A stretch of DNA of 24,642 bases from a bacterium UBP2_UBA4780 (GTDB taxonomy: Bacteria > Edwardsbacteria > AC1 > EtOH8): assembly GCA_002403115.1 (NCBI GenBank), contig DHHE01000110.1, positions 1 through 24,642 of the forward strand. The letters run 5' to 3'. The position numbers were made by a program, and so were the translations under genes. Within the stretch, counting starts at the first letter, position 1; each line of letters opens with the position of its first letter. This document shows positions 7,263-14,398 of the stretch, piece by piece. The notes below the pieces were generated by a model. That model was given only the letters and a program-made list of their open reading frames with translations. It was not told where the DNA came from and did no database searches.

Positions 7263-8203
7263 CCCGGCCGCCCCTCCCGGCGCCAGGGCGGCGTCATGCC
7301 CAGGGCCGAAAGCTTGTCCTCCAGTTCCTGGCACTCCAGGCTGCGCTTGTGCCCCTTGTCCGTACTGCCCAGAAAACCCGCCCGTTCCGCCTGGCGCACG
7401 GCCTCCTCCGGCCGGCCGGCGGCCAGCAGGCCGGCGATCTTCTGCTCGGCGGCCGAAAGCCTTATCATGGACAGCCTGTATTCCCGGAAAGCCTCCCAGG
7501 CCATGGGGCACCAGACCGCCGCCACCCGCCCGGCTATGGCCTCGGCGTAGCTGCGGATCTCGTGCTGGGCCTTGGCGTCCAGCCGCAGGGCCAGGAAGTT
7601 CATGAGATTATGCAGGTCGATCTTCCAGTAGGCCTCGGTGTAGGTTGCCAATGGCAGGTCCTTCCGGGCCTGCTCCCTGGCCACCCCCAGCTCCAGCCGG
7701 CGGGTGTACACCCGGCGGCAATGCTCCTGCAGTCCGGCCTCCTCCCTGCTCAGCTCGGCCCCGGCCGTCTCGTCCAGGAAACCCTCGCTCCCCTGGCGGT
7801 TGCGCACCGCCTGCTGGCGCCAGCCTCCGGGCGTCGTGGCCTGGGCCGCGTCGATGGCGATGGAGTAGCGGGTGGAGTACTCGTTGACGCTGGCCGTCCG
7901 GTGGCGGATCCACTGCCGCCAGCAGTCCATGGGCACCCGCAGGTGGAGCTTGATCTCGCACATCTCGAAGGGCGAGGTATGGTCGTGCCGCATCAGGTAG
8001 CGGATCAACTCCCGGTCGTCCTTGACGGTCTTGGTGCCCCGGCCGTAGGACACCCGGGCCGCCTGGACGATTGACTGGTCGCTCCCCATGTAGTCGATCA
8101 CCCGGACGAAGCCCTGGTCCAGCACCGCGATCTTTTGGCCCAGCATGGCGTCCAGCTCCGGGACCGAGGTCCGCTCTATCCTGCCGCTTTCATTTTCCGT
8201 CAT
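7259..8203 (-). CDS. thyX: Flavin-dependent thymidylate synthase ThyX
   Basis: 314 aa from ATG 8203, eleven bases after the murJ stop. The diagnostic ThyX motif RHR-x7-S is present at 100-110 (RHRTASVNEYS), with HDHTSPFE (73-80) upstream. Further support is the RRLELGVAREQARKDLP segment (about 168-184), a typical active-site region, and KIDLHNLMNFLALR. ThyX makes dTMP from dUMP using methylene-tetrahydrofolate, FAD and NADPH, replacing ThyA. Common ThyX proteins are about 220-290 aa. Here about 60 residues of charged helical tail (about 250-314) follow the core. The gene overlaps the next one by four bases (GTGA), which implies translational coupling. The SD before the start is weak (CGGATCGG). 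Confidence 0.95.
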   Translation of the reverse strand: MTENESGRIERTSVPELDAMLGQKIAVLDQGFVRVIDYMGSDQSIVQAARVSYGRGTKTVKDDRELIRYLMRHDHTSPFEMCEIKLHLRVPMDCWRQWIRHRTASVNEYSTRYSIAIDAAQATTPGGWRQQAVRNRQGSEGFLDETAGAELSREEAGLQEHCRRVYTRRLELGVAREQARKDLPLATYTEAYWKIDLHNLMNFLALRLDAKAQHEIRSYAEAIAGRVAAVWCPMAWEAFREYRLSMIRLSAAEQKIAGLLAAGRPEEAVRQAERAGFLGSTDKGHKRSLECQELEDKLSALGMTPPWRREGRPG

Positions 8204-8214
8204 ATGCCGATCCG

Positions 8215-9807
8215 TTAGATTGCGCCTTGATCGGAAAAACCGCCGCCGCCTAACCGGCGCTTTCCGAACCTTTGCCTGGCCAGCTCCGCCAGGGCCCCGA
8301 TCTCCCTCACCCCGGCCGCCTTGGCGGCCGCCAGATAGACCACCCCGGCCGCCGCCAGGGCGGCTCCCATGATCCCGGCCTTGCCCCAGATTGAGGCTTC
8401 CCCCAGCCACCTGGCCCAGGCCTGCGATACCGCCAGGCCGAACAGGCCGACCACGGCCGAGGCCGCCGCCACCCGAACCAGCGAGGCCAGCACCGGGCGC
8501 ATGTTTATCTGCCTTACCCTCCTGGCGATCAGGACCACGCCGGCCGCGGCGATGACGGTGTAACCCAGGGCGTGCCCCAATGCCAGGGCCGGAACCCCCA
8601 GGGACCCCACCGCCAGCAGGTTGAAGACGGAGTTGGCCAGGTTGCCGGTGAAGTTGAGGGCCAGCGGCGTCCAGGTGTCCTGGAGCGAGTAGAAGACCCG
8701 GTTGATGAAAAGGTAGACGGTGAACGACAGAAGGCCCAGGGAGTAGCACGACAGCACCGTGGCCAACAGGCTGGAGTCAGCGGTGGTGAACCGGCCCCGC
8801 TGCATCAGCACCTCCACTATGGGCAGGCTCATGGCCAGGTAGACCGCCATGGCCGGCACGATGACCGCCGCGCTCCATGACAGCCCCTGCTCCACCTTGC
8901 GGGCGAAGCCGGCCCAGTCCTTTCCGATCGCCAGCTCCGAGAGGCCGGGCAACATCACCGTGCCGATGGACACCGCCAGCAGGCCGTGGGGAAGGACGTA
9001 GAAGGCGAAGGCGTACTGCAGGGCCGAGACCCCGCCCTGCAGCGGGATGGCCAGGTTGTTCTGGACGGTCAGGTTGACCTGGTTGAAAATTACGTAAAGA
9101 GCCACCGGCCCGGACAGCCTGACCATCTTCACCACGGCCGGGTGGCGGAAATCGACGGCCGGGAAATAGCGGAAGCCGGCCGCCCGGAGGCTGGGGGCCA
9201 GCACCAATGCCTGGAGAAGAACGCCCAAGGTGGTCCCTATGGCCAGGCCCGCCTCGCCGAAGGCCGGCCACAGGAGATACAGGGCCAGCGAGGCGATCAC
9301 CGCCAGGTTGTTGAGCACCGGGGCGAAGGCGGCCATGGTGAAACGGTGGCGGGCGTTCAGCAGCCCGGTGCCGATGGCCGAGAGCCCGTAGAACAGGACC
9401 TGGGGGGTGAAGAAGGCGAAGAAGAACTGCACCAGCTTCCGGTCGGCGCCGTCGATCTTTAGCGTCTGCAGCCGAACCAGCCAGGGGGCGGCCAGCCAGC
9501 ACGACAGGGTTACCGCCAGCAGCACCAGGGCCGCGGCGTTTACCAGTTTGCTGACCGCCAGCCAGGCCTGGTCCCTGTCCTGGGCCGCCAGCTGCTCCAC
9601 CACTACCGGGATCAGCACCGCTGTCAGGATCCCGCCCAGCACCAGCTCGTAGATCATGGTGGGCAGTATGTGCGCCAGGTTGTAGGCGTCGGCCATCGGG
9701 CTGAAGCCCAGGGCCGCCCCCAGCATGGCCCACTTGGCGAAGCCGGTCAGCCTGGAGAACAGGGTCCCCAGGGACATGCCGGCCATTGATGTCAGTTCTC
9801 GATTCAT
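8215..9807 (-). CDS. murJ: Lipid II flippase MurJ (MviN family)
   Basis: 530 aa from ATG 9807 (MNRELTSMAGMSLGTLFSRL). This is the usual MurJ opening, in which a short N-terminus leads into the SRLTGFAK segment. A TTG three codons earlier is less likely. The protein is highly hydrophobic with about 14 predicted membrane spans and the MOP-superfamily character of MurJ, including GLLSFTVYLFINRVFYSLQDT in the second half. It transports lipid-linked peptidoglycan precursor across the inner membrane. No Shine-Dalgarno sequence is visible. The ATG follows the T-tract of the upstream terminator by only eight bases, so its transcription start and leader are unclear. Confidence 0.95.
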   Translation of the reverse strand: MNRELTSMAGMSLGTLFSRLTGFAKWAMLGAALGFSPMADAYNLAHILPTMIYELVLGGILTAVLIPVVVEQLAAQDRDQAWLAVSKLVNAAALVLLAVTLSCWLAAPWLVRLQTLKIDGADRKLVQFFFAFFTPQVLFYGLSAIGTGLLNARHRFTMAAFAPVLNNLAVIASLALYLLWPAFGEAGLAIGTTLGVLLQALVLAPSLRAAGFRYFPAVDFRHPAVVKMVRLSGPVALYVIFNQVNLTVQNNLAIPLQGGVSALQYAFAFYVLPHGLLAVSIGTVMLPGLSELAIGKDWAGFARKVEQGLSWSAAVIVPAMAVYLAMSLPIVEVLMQRGRFTTADSSLLATVLSCYSLGLLSFTVYLFINRVFYSLQDTWTPLALNFTGNLANSVFNLLAVGSLGVPALALGHALGYTVIAAAGVVLIARRVRQINMRPVLASLVRVAAASAVVGLFGLAVSQAWARWLGEASIWGKAGIMGAALAAAGVVYLAAAKAAGVREIGALAELARQRFGKRRLGGGGFSDQGAI

Positions 9808-9814
9808 GACAGGC

Positions 9815-9846
9815 AAAAGAAAAGGGGCTTGAGAGGTTCAAGCCCC
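9815..9846 (-). terminator. Strong intrinsic terminator after the glycosyltransferase
   Basis: On the minus strand a perfect 9-bp stem GGGGCTTGA / TCAAGCCCC (9838-9846 with 9824-9832) and a 5-base loop precede TTTTCTTTT (9815-9823). This is a textbook rho-independent terminator, 17 bases after the glycosyltransferase stop and directly before murJ. Confidence 0.9.
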
Positions 9847-9863
9847 GGCGTTACCGCGTCCGG

Positions 9864-11330
9864 TCAGCGCCGCAGCCCCTGGAACAGCGAGAGGCTGCCG
9901 ATGAACAGGAATCCCATCCAGTATATCAGGACGAACGGGACGGTGGCCAGCTGCAGGTGTCGCACCGAGTACCACAGGGCGTAGCTGACGTAGGCGAACA
10001 GCAGCAGCTCCAGCAGCACCGTGGAGCTGAAGGCCGCCCGGTAGCCGGCCCCGACCCGGAAACGGCTCCGGGCCCGGCCCCTCAGGTCGTACTTGGGCGT
10101 GCGGATGAAGGCGCTCCTCCGGTTGAACAGGGCGCCCAGCACCGCCTTGGTGTTGGTCACCGAGAGGCCGATGGCCCCGGCCATCAGGATGGGGAGGAAA
10201 AGCACCCTCCGCTTCCAGTCGGGATAGATCTCCCTCTGGGCATAGATGTAGAAGAGCGGATAGCTGAAGGCGCTGGCGGTGAAAACGGTGGCCCCGATGA
10301 AGAAGCCCCGCGAGGCGCTGGAGGAGACCTTGATGACCATCATCGGCAGGGAAAGCAGGGCCACCAGCAGCATCACCGGGAACACCAGGTGATTGGTGAG
10401 GTGGATGGTGGCCTCCCATTTGACCTTGGGCGGCAGGCCCGGGGCGCGCCAGATGCGGGGCAGCAGCTTCTTGGCGGTCTGGATGGCCCCCTTTGCCCAG
10501 CGGTACTGCTGGGCCTTGTAACCGTGGATCTCGGCCGGCACCTCGGCCGGGCAGACCACCTCGTTGACGTAGACGAAGCGCCAGCCGGCCAGCTGGGCCC
10601 GGTAGGAAAGGTCCATGTCCTCGGTCAGGGTGTCGTCCTGCCAGTTGCCGGCGTCCTCGATGGCCCTCCGGCGCCAGATGCCGGCGGTGCCGTTGAAGTT
10701 TATGAAGATGCCTTCGGCGTTCCTGGCCTCGTGCTCGATCACGAAATGGGCGTCAAGGCCGATGGTCTGGCCCCTGGTCAGCAGGCTGCTGTCTCCGTTG
10801 AGGTGCCCCCAGCGGGCCTGGACCAGGCCCACCTCCCGTCCGGCGAAGTAGGGCAGCATCATCTTGAGGAAGTCCGGCGGGGGCAGGAAGTCGGCGTCGA
10901 AGATGGCGATGAACCTGCCCTTGGCGCTCTTCAGCCCCTCCCGCAGGGCGCCGGCCTTGAACCCGGCCCTGTTCCGGCGGTGCAGGTGGACGATGTCCAC
11001 CCCCAGCAGCTGGTGCCTGAGCACTATTTTCCCGGCCAGCTCCCGGGTCTCGTCGGTGGAATCGTCCAGCACTTGTATCTCCAGACGGTCCCGGGGATAG
11101 TCGATGGCACAGGCCGCCTCTATCAGGCGCTCCACCACGTACTTCTCGTTGTATATCGGCAGCTGGACGGTGACCCGCGGCCATACCCGGTAGCTCCTTT
11201 TGGGCTTGGCCGTCCTTCCCCGGTGCTTGCGGTAGAGGTAGACCATGAGGTAGGCGTGTAGGGAGTAGACGGAAAGTATCGTCATCAGTAGTCCGTAAAA
11301 GACCAGGATGGCGATCTCTAAAGGCGACAT
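9864..11330 (-). CDS. Membrane family-2 glycosyltransferase (processive, cellulose-synthase-like)
   Basis: 488 aa from ATG 11330. One N-terminal membrane span (about 5-32) is followed by a GT-A catalytic domain with all four signature elements of processive GT2 enzymes: VLDDSTD (88-93), FDADF (144-148), TED (236-238) and QQYRW (274-278). Several membrane spans follow (about 308-335, 345-370, 380-400 and 430-480). Such enzymes polymerise or transfer sugars from nucleotide-sugars at the inner membrane. The nearest character is CsbB/cellulose-synthase-like glucosyl- or mannosyltransferase (for example beta-mannan type), but the donor and acceptor cannot be decided from sequence. The gene has its own promoter 47-75 bases upstream and its own terminator, so it is a single-gene unit. 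There is no strong SD (GTGCAGCC). Confidence 0.88.
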   Translation of the reverse strand: MSPLEIAILVFYGLLMTILSVYSLHAYLMVYLYRKHRGRTAKPKRSYRVWPRVTVQLPIYNEKYVVERLIEAACAIDYPRDRLEIQVLDDSTDETRELAGKIVLRHQLLGVDIVHLHRRNRAGFKAGALREGLKSAKGRFIAIFDADFLPPPDFLKMMLPYFAGREVGLVQARWGHLNGDSSLLTRGQTIGLDAHFVIEHEARNAEGIFINFNGTAGIWRRRAIEDAGNWQDDTLTEDMDLSYRAQLAGWRFVYVNEVVCPAEVPAEIHGYKAQQYRWAKGAIQTAKKLLPRIWRAPGLPPKVKWEATIHLTNHLVFPVMLLVALLSLPMMVIKVSSSASRGFFIGATVFTASAFSYPLFYIYAQREIYPDWKRRVLFLPILMAGAIGLSVTNTKAVLGALFNRRSAFIRTPKYDLRGRARSRFRVGAGYRAAFSSTVLLELLLFAYVSYALWYSVRHLQLATVPFVLIYWMGFLFIGSLSLFQGLRR

Positions 11331-11531
11331 GGCTGCACGAAGTTTGGTTTGCTTGTTATCCGTTGCTTAACTTGTAATTTTATCACTTTTCCGGATGTTT
11401 TTCAAGGTATTTTTATATAGGATTCTTACAAAGGATATTCTCTGGCATCGGTTGATCGCCTCGGGGGAATGGGGTTCAGGGACCGCTCCGCTTTTGTCTA
11501 TCATATTGCCGCCCATGCTGTTGCGGTTGAA
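11331..11531. other. Intergenic region carrying the glycosyltransferase promoter
   Basis: 201 bases, AT-rich in the middle (11370-11450). Apart from the promoter at 11377-11405, no gene and no clear terminator for the upstream oxidoreductase gene was seen. Confidence 0.6.
11377..11405 (-). promoter_or_regulatory. Sigma-70-type promoter of the glycosyltransferase
   Basis: On the minus strand, -35 TTGAAA (11400-11405) and -10 TAAAAT (11377-11382) have a 17-base spacer. The start codon lies 46 bases past the -10. An AT-rich tract lies upstream of the -35. Confidence 0.7.
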
Positions 11532-13364
11532 CTACGCCAGCCCCAGCTCCTCCAGCTTGGCACCTGACGGCACCCCTTCCTTGGCCCAGCCGCGGAGATG
11601 ATAATACTCGTCCAGCATCGGTCCCAAGTCAACCGTCCTCCCCTTGGAATGGCCATCGGGCAGCGGCTCCTCCAGCATCCGCTTCGGCATGGTGTCGTCG
11701 GCCCGGGTGAATCCCTCGCGGATGTTGAACAGACGCTCCAGGTTCCAGATGCGCTCCCCGGCCCTGACCAGTTCGTTGCTGTCGCGGCGGATCCCGGTCA
11801 CCGCCTGGAGCATGGTCGCGTAATGGTCGGGGCTCAACGCGAAGAAGGAGAACAGGCAGGCCCCGATGGAATCGATGACCGCCGTCAGGTCCTGGTACAG
11901 CTTGGTGATCCCGGCCTTGCCGCCGGTGGTGAATCTGCTGACGGGCACCGGGGTGGCGATGGCCTCGCAGCCGATAAGGAAGCTGCGCACGTGGCAGCCG
12001 CCCCGGTTGGTGGTGGCCATGGCCAGCCCCATGCCGGCGAAACCCCGCGGGTCGTAAGCCGGAAGCTCCAGGCCCTTGACGTGCATGGCCAGCTCCGGAT
12101 GCCCGTACCTTTCAGCCAGCCGCCTGCAACCCATCCCCAATATTTTCCCGAAACCCTCGGCCTTGCCAGTCTGCTCCGTCAGGAGCACTATGGCCTCGGG
12201 GTCGCCGAAACGCAGGTCGCGCCCCAATGCCTTTCTTATCATCTCCCGGGAACCGCTGTCGAGAAGCCCGCGCTCCGAAAGTTCCATGGCGCAGGCGATG
12301 GTGTTCCCGGCCGAGATGGTGTCCAGCCCCAGCTCGTTGCAGTTGTAGTTGGCGTGGACCACCGCCTCCAGGTCCCGCACCCCGCACAGGGCCCCGAAGG
12401 CCCAGATGGTCTCGTACTCCGGCCCCTTGCCCTGGCGCCTGGAGGTCCTGGTCAGCCGTGAGCAGCCGATGGCGCAGGCGGCGCAGGGCTCGCGCTTCAC
12501 GAAGAAGCGCTCCTTGAACGTCTGGGCCGAAAGGCTGTCGTCGTCGGTGAAGTAGCCCTGCTGGAAGTTCCGGGTGGGCCAGGCGCCGTAGGAATTGATC
12601 ACCTTCACCAGGACCGGCGTGCCCCATTCCTTGAGCGCGTCCTTGGTGAGCGGCGCCTCGGCCAGGAAGGTCATCCACTGCTTCTTGGCCGCGGCCACGG
12701 CCTCCTCGTCCCGCCACGGGGTCTTGAGGCTGCCGGAGGCCACCACCGCCTTCAGGTTCTTGGAGCCCATCACCGCCCCCGGTCCGCCCCGGCCGGCCGC
12801 GTGGTCCTTCTCGTTCATGATGGAAGCCAGCAGAACCCCGCGCTCCCCGGCCGGCCCGATGCAGGCCGCCCCGGCCTTGGGATCGGTGGCTGCCAGCAGC
12901 TTTTCGGTGGACTGGTGGGTGTCCAGGCCCCACAGGTCCGAGGCGTCCCGGAGTTCGGCCTTTTCGCTATTTAAATATAGGTAACATGGTTTTGAGGCCC
13001 GGCCCTCGAAGGCCACCATGTCGTAGCCGCAGGCCTTGAGGTCGATGCCGAAGTGCCCGCCGGCCGAGCACGAGAGGATGGTCCCGGTCAGGGGCGACTT
13101 GGTGACCAGGTTGTAGCGGCATGAGGTGGCCGCCCCGGTGCCGTTCAGGGGATTGGCGGCGAAGTAAAGATTGTTCTCCGGCGAAAGAGGGTCGGTGCCC
13201 GGCTTGAGCTCGTCGTACAGGTATTTGGAGCCCAGCCCCCGCCCCCCCAGAAAGTCGCGCAGGACGGCCTCGGGTATCTCCTCTTTCTTCACGGAGCCGG
13301 CGGAGAGGTTCACCCGCAAAAGCCTCCCGTGATAGCCGCCTTTGATCTCTGTGAAATCAGCCAT
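11532..13364 (-). CDS. aor: Aldehyde:ferredoxin oxidoreductase family protein (tungsten/molybdenum bis-pterin, 4Fe-4S)
   Basis: 610 aa, the normal length for the AOR family. ATG 13364 lies nine bases after the deoC stop, with GTGAGGGCGAG before it. Residues 1-210 form the pterin-binding N-domain (LGGRGLGSKYLY, GRGGPGAVMGSKNLKAV). The cubane ligands are C294-x2-C297-x3-C301 (CAACAIGC) and C503 (DSIGACLF). GPEYETIWAFG (314-324), LDTISAGNTIACAME and PAYDPRGFAGMGLA are family blocks. Members oxidise aldehydes to carboxylates, or the reverse, with ferredoxin in the cytoplasm of anaerobes, and are oxygen-sensitive. Subfamilies differ (AOR, GAPOR, FOR, WOR4/5), and substrate cannot be assigned. The operon partner DeoC generates acetaldehyde and glyceraldehyde-3-phosphate, both plausible substrates of this family. 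Confidence 0.93.
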   Translation of the reverse strand: MADFTEIKGGYHGRLLRVNLSAGSVKKEEIPEAVLRDFLGGRGLGSKYLYDELKPGTDPLSPENNLYFAANPLNGTGAATSCRYNLVTKSPLTGTILSCSAGGHFGIDLKACGYDMVAFEGRASKPCYLYLNSEKAELRDASDLWGLDTHQSTEKLLAATDPKAGAACIGPAGERGVLLASIMNEKDHAAGRGGPGAVMGSKNLKAVVASGSLKTPWRDEEAVAAAKKQWMTFLAEAPLTKDALKEWGTPVLVKVINSYGAWPTRNFQQGYFTDDDSLSAQTFKERFFVKREPCAACAIGCSRLTRTSRRQGKGPEYETIWAFGALCGVRDLEAVVHANYNCNELGLDTISAGNTIACAMELSERGLLDSGSREMIRKALGRDLRFGDPEAIVLLTEQTGKAEGFGKILGMGCRRLAERYGHPELAMHVKGLELPAYDPRGFAGMGLAMATTNRGGCHVRSFLIGCEAIATPVPVSRFTTGGKAGITKLYQDLTAVIDSIGACLFSFFALSPDHYATMLQAVTGIRRDSNELVRAGERIWNLERLFNIREGFTRADDTMPKRMLEEPLPDGHSKGRTVDLGPMLDEYYHLRGWAKEGVPSGAKLEELGLA

Positions 13365-13373
13365 GGCTCGCCC

Positions 13374-14324
13374 TCACAGGTCCTTGTGGATTCTATGGTG
13401 GAAGTGGCCGCAGCCGCGGCATTTGGCGTTGGCCAGCTCCCGCATCTCCACCCGCAGCTTCTCCGAGTGGTGGTATGGGCAGACCAGGCAGGGGGTAACC
13501 CCGGCCAGGGCCCAGTCCCGGCCCTGATGCATGAGCCAGCCCATGGAGTAGACGATGGCCAGCGGCGCGCTGGTGCCGGCCCGCCACAGCATGGGATCCT
13601 GCGTGTCCGGCTCGGGCGCCCCGGCGTAGGCAAGCCTTAGGAAACTGAGGGCGTCCGATATTCCGCCGGCCGCCTTGACACCGCGCCCGGGGCCCATCAC
13701 CCGGCGCATGATCCGCATGTGCTCGGGCATGGCCCCGTAGGCGTCCATCCCGGTGGAGTTCTTGATGAACTGGGCCTTGGACTCGGCCACCACCTCGGAC
13801 ACCCGCCAAACCTCCTCCTCGGACAGCTCCGAGGAGCGGACGATCACCTTGACAGTCTCCCCGTCGGCCGCCTGGCAGACCGCGTTGATCTCCTCCAGGG
13901 TGTACCTGGGGTCCTTCTTGAAGCGGCCGACGTTGATGACCGTGTCCAGCTCCAGCTTCCCCGGTCCCTCGCCCCGGAGCTCCCGGCTTTTCCTGACGAT
14001 ATGCCCGGCCGATTCGGCCTTGAGCCGCACGTCAGACTTGCCCAGTGGGAAGTCGTGCACGTAACACTCCTTGACCGGCGAGCCCTTAAGCAGCAAAGGA
14101 AGGGTGTCCACCTCCACCGGGTTGACGCAGACCGAGGCGCAGCCCAGGGTCCTGGCCCAGCCGGCCATCTTGGCCATCTTGGGCGGCTGGGTGTCGGGCT
14201 TGAGGTCGGTGACGTCAAGAAAGGAGGCGATGCGCTGGGGATCGAAGGCCGCGATCAGACTTGTCATCCGGTCGGCATCGAACTCCACCAGCGGCGTGGC
14301 GGCTATGGGGTATGGTGCGGGCAT
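13374..14324 (-). CDS. deoC: DeoC/deoxyribose-phosphate-aldolase-like protein with cysteine-rich C-terminal tail
   Basis: 316 aa from ATG 14324, against about 210-260 for common DeoC. Class I aldolase landmarks are present: LDVTDLKPDTQ (36-46), LDTVINVGRF (126-135, D127 like the proton-relay Asp), VKVIVRSSEL with K159 at the Schiff-base position, FIKNSTGMD with K188, VKAAGGISDA and an AGTSA phosphate-site match (249-253). The usual IIETG block after the lysine reads IVRSS. A 60-residue extension follows with CLVC (279-282), YHH, then CRGC-GHFHH (302-310), which looks like a zinc- or metal-binding knuckle pair. Known DeoC cleaves deoxyribose-5-phosphate to acetaldehyde and glyceraldehyde-3-phosphate. 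No clear SD precedes the start, but a consensus promoter does. It heads a two-gene operon with the aldehyde oxidoreductase. It may be a divergent aldolase with another substrate. Confidence 0.82.
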   Translation of the reverse strand: MPAPYPIAATPLVEFDADRMTSLIAAFDPQRIASFLDVTDLKPDTQPPKMAKMAGWARTLGCASVCVNPVEVDTLPLLLKGSPVKECYVHDFPLGKSDVRLKAESAGHIVRKSRELRGEGPGKLELDTVINVGRFKKDPRYTLEEINAVCQAADGETVKVIVRSSELSEEEVWRVSEVVAESKAQFIKNSTGMDAYGAMPEHMRIMRRVMGPGRGVKAAGGISDALSFLRLAYAGAPEPDTQDPMLWRAGTSAPLAIVYSMGWLMHQGRDWALAGVTPCLVCPYHHSEKLRVEMRELANAKCRGCGHFHHRIHKDL

Positions 14325-14341
14325 GGCGGCAACGATAAAAT

Positions 14342-14357
14342 GATTCGGTCGATTCGG
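14342..14357. promoter_or_regulatory. Possible operator: direct heptamer repeat in the deoC leader
   Basis: Two copies of GATTCGG (14342-14348 and 14351-14357), two bases apart and hence nine base pairs in phase, lie just downstream of the -10 box and upstream of the deoC start. The position suits a repressor or activator site, but no regulator gene is in view. Confidence 0.3.
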
Positions 14358-14361
14358 GGTT

Positions 14362-14391
14362 ATTATACATCCCCGGGCTTCTAAATGTCAA
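14362..14391 (-). promoter_or_regulatory. Consensus sigma-70-type promoter of the deoC-aor operon
   Basis: On the minus strand, both boxes match consensus exactly: -35 TTGACA (14386-14391) and -10 TATAAT (14362-14367), with an 18-base spacer. The -35 begins seven bases past the comEC stop codon, so the operon boundary is very tight and no terminator separates the units. Confidence 0.85.
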
Positions 14392-14398
14392 TTTTTAT

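Noticed and set aside
7263..7511. Upstream extension of the phosphatase-like gene
   Set aside because: The extra 83 codons lie entirely inside thyX in another frame and read as Gly/Arg/Pro noise. The GTG at 7262 with an SD and GTGA coupling is a better start.
8204..8749. Upstream extension of thyX
   Set aside because: Lies inside murJ; composition is shadow-like, and the ThyX fold starts after ATG 8203.
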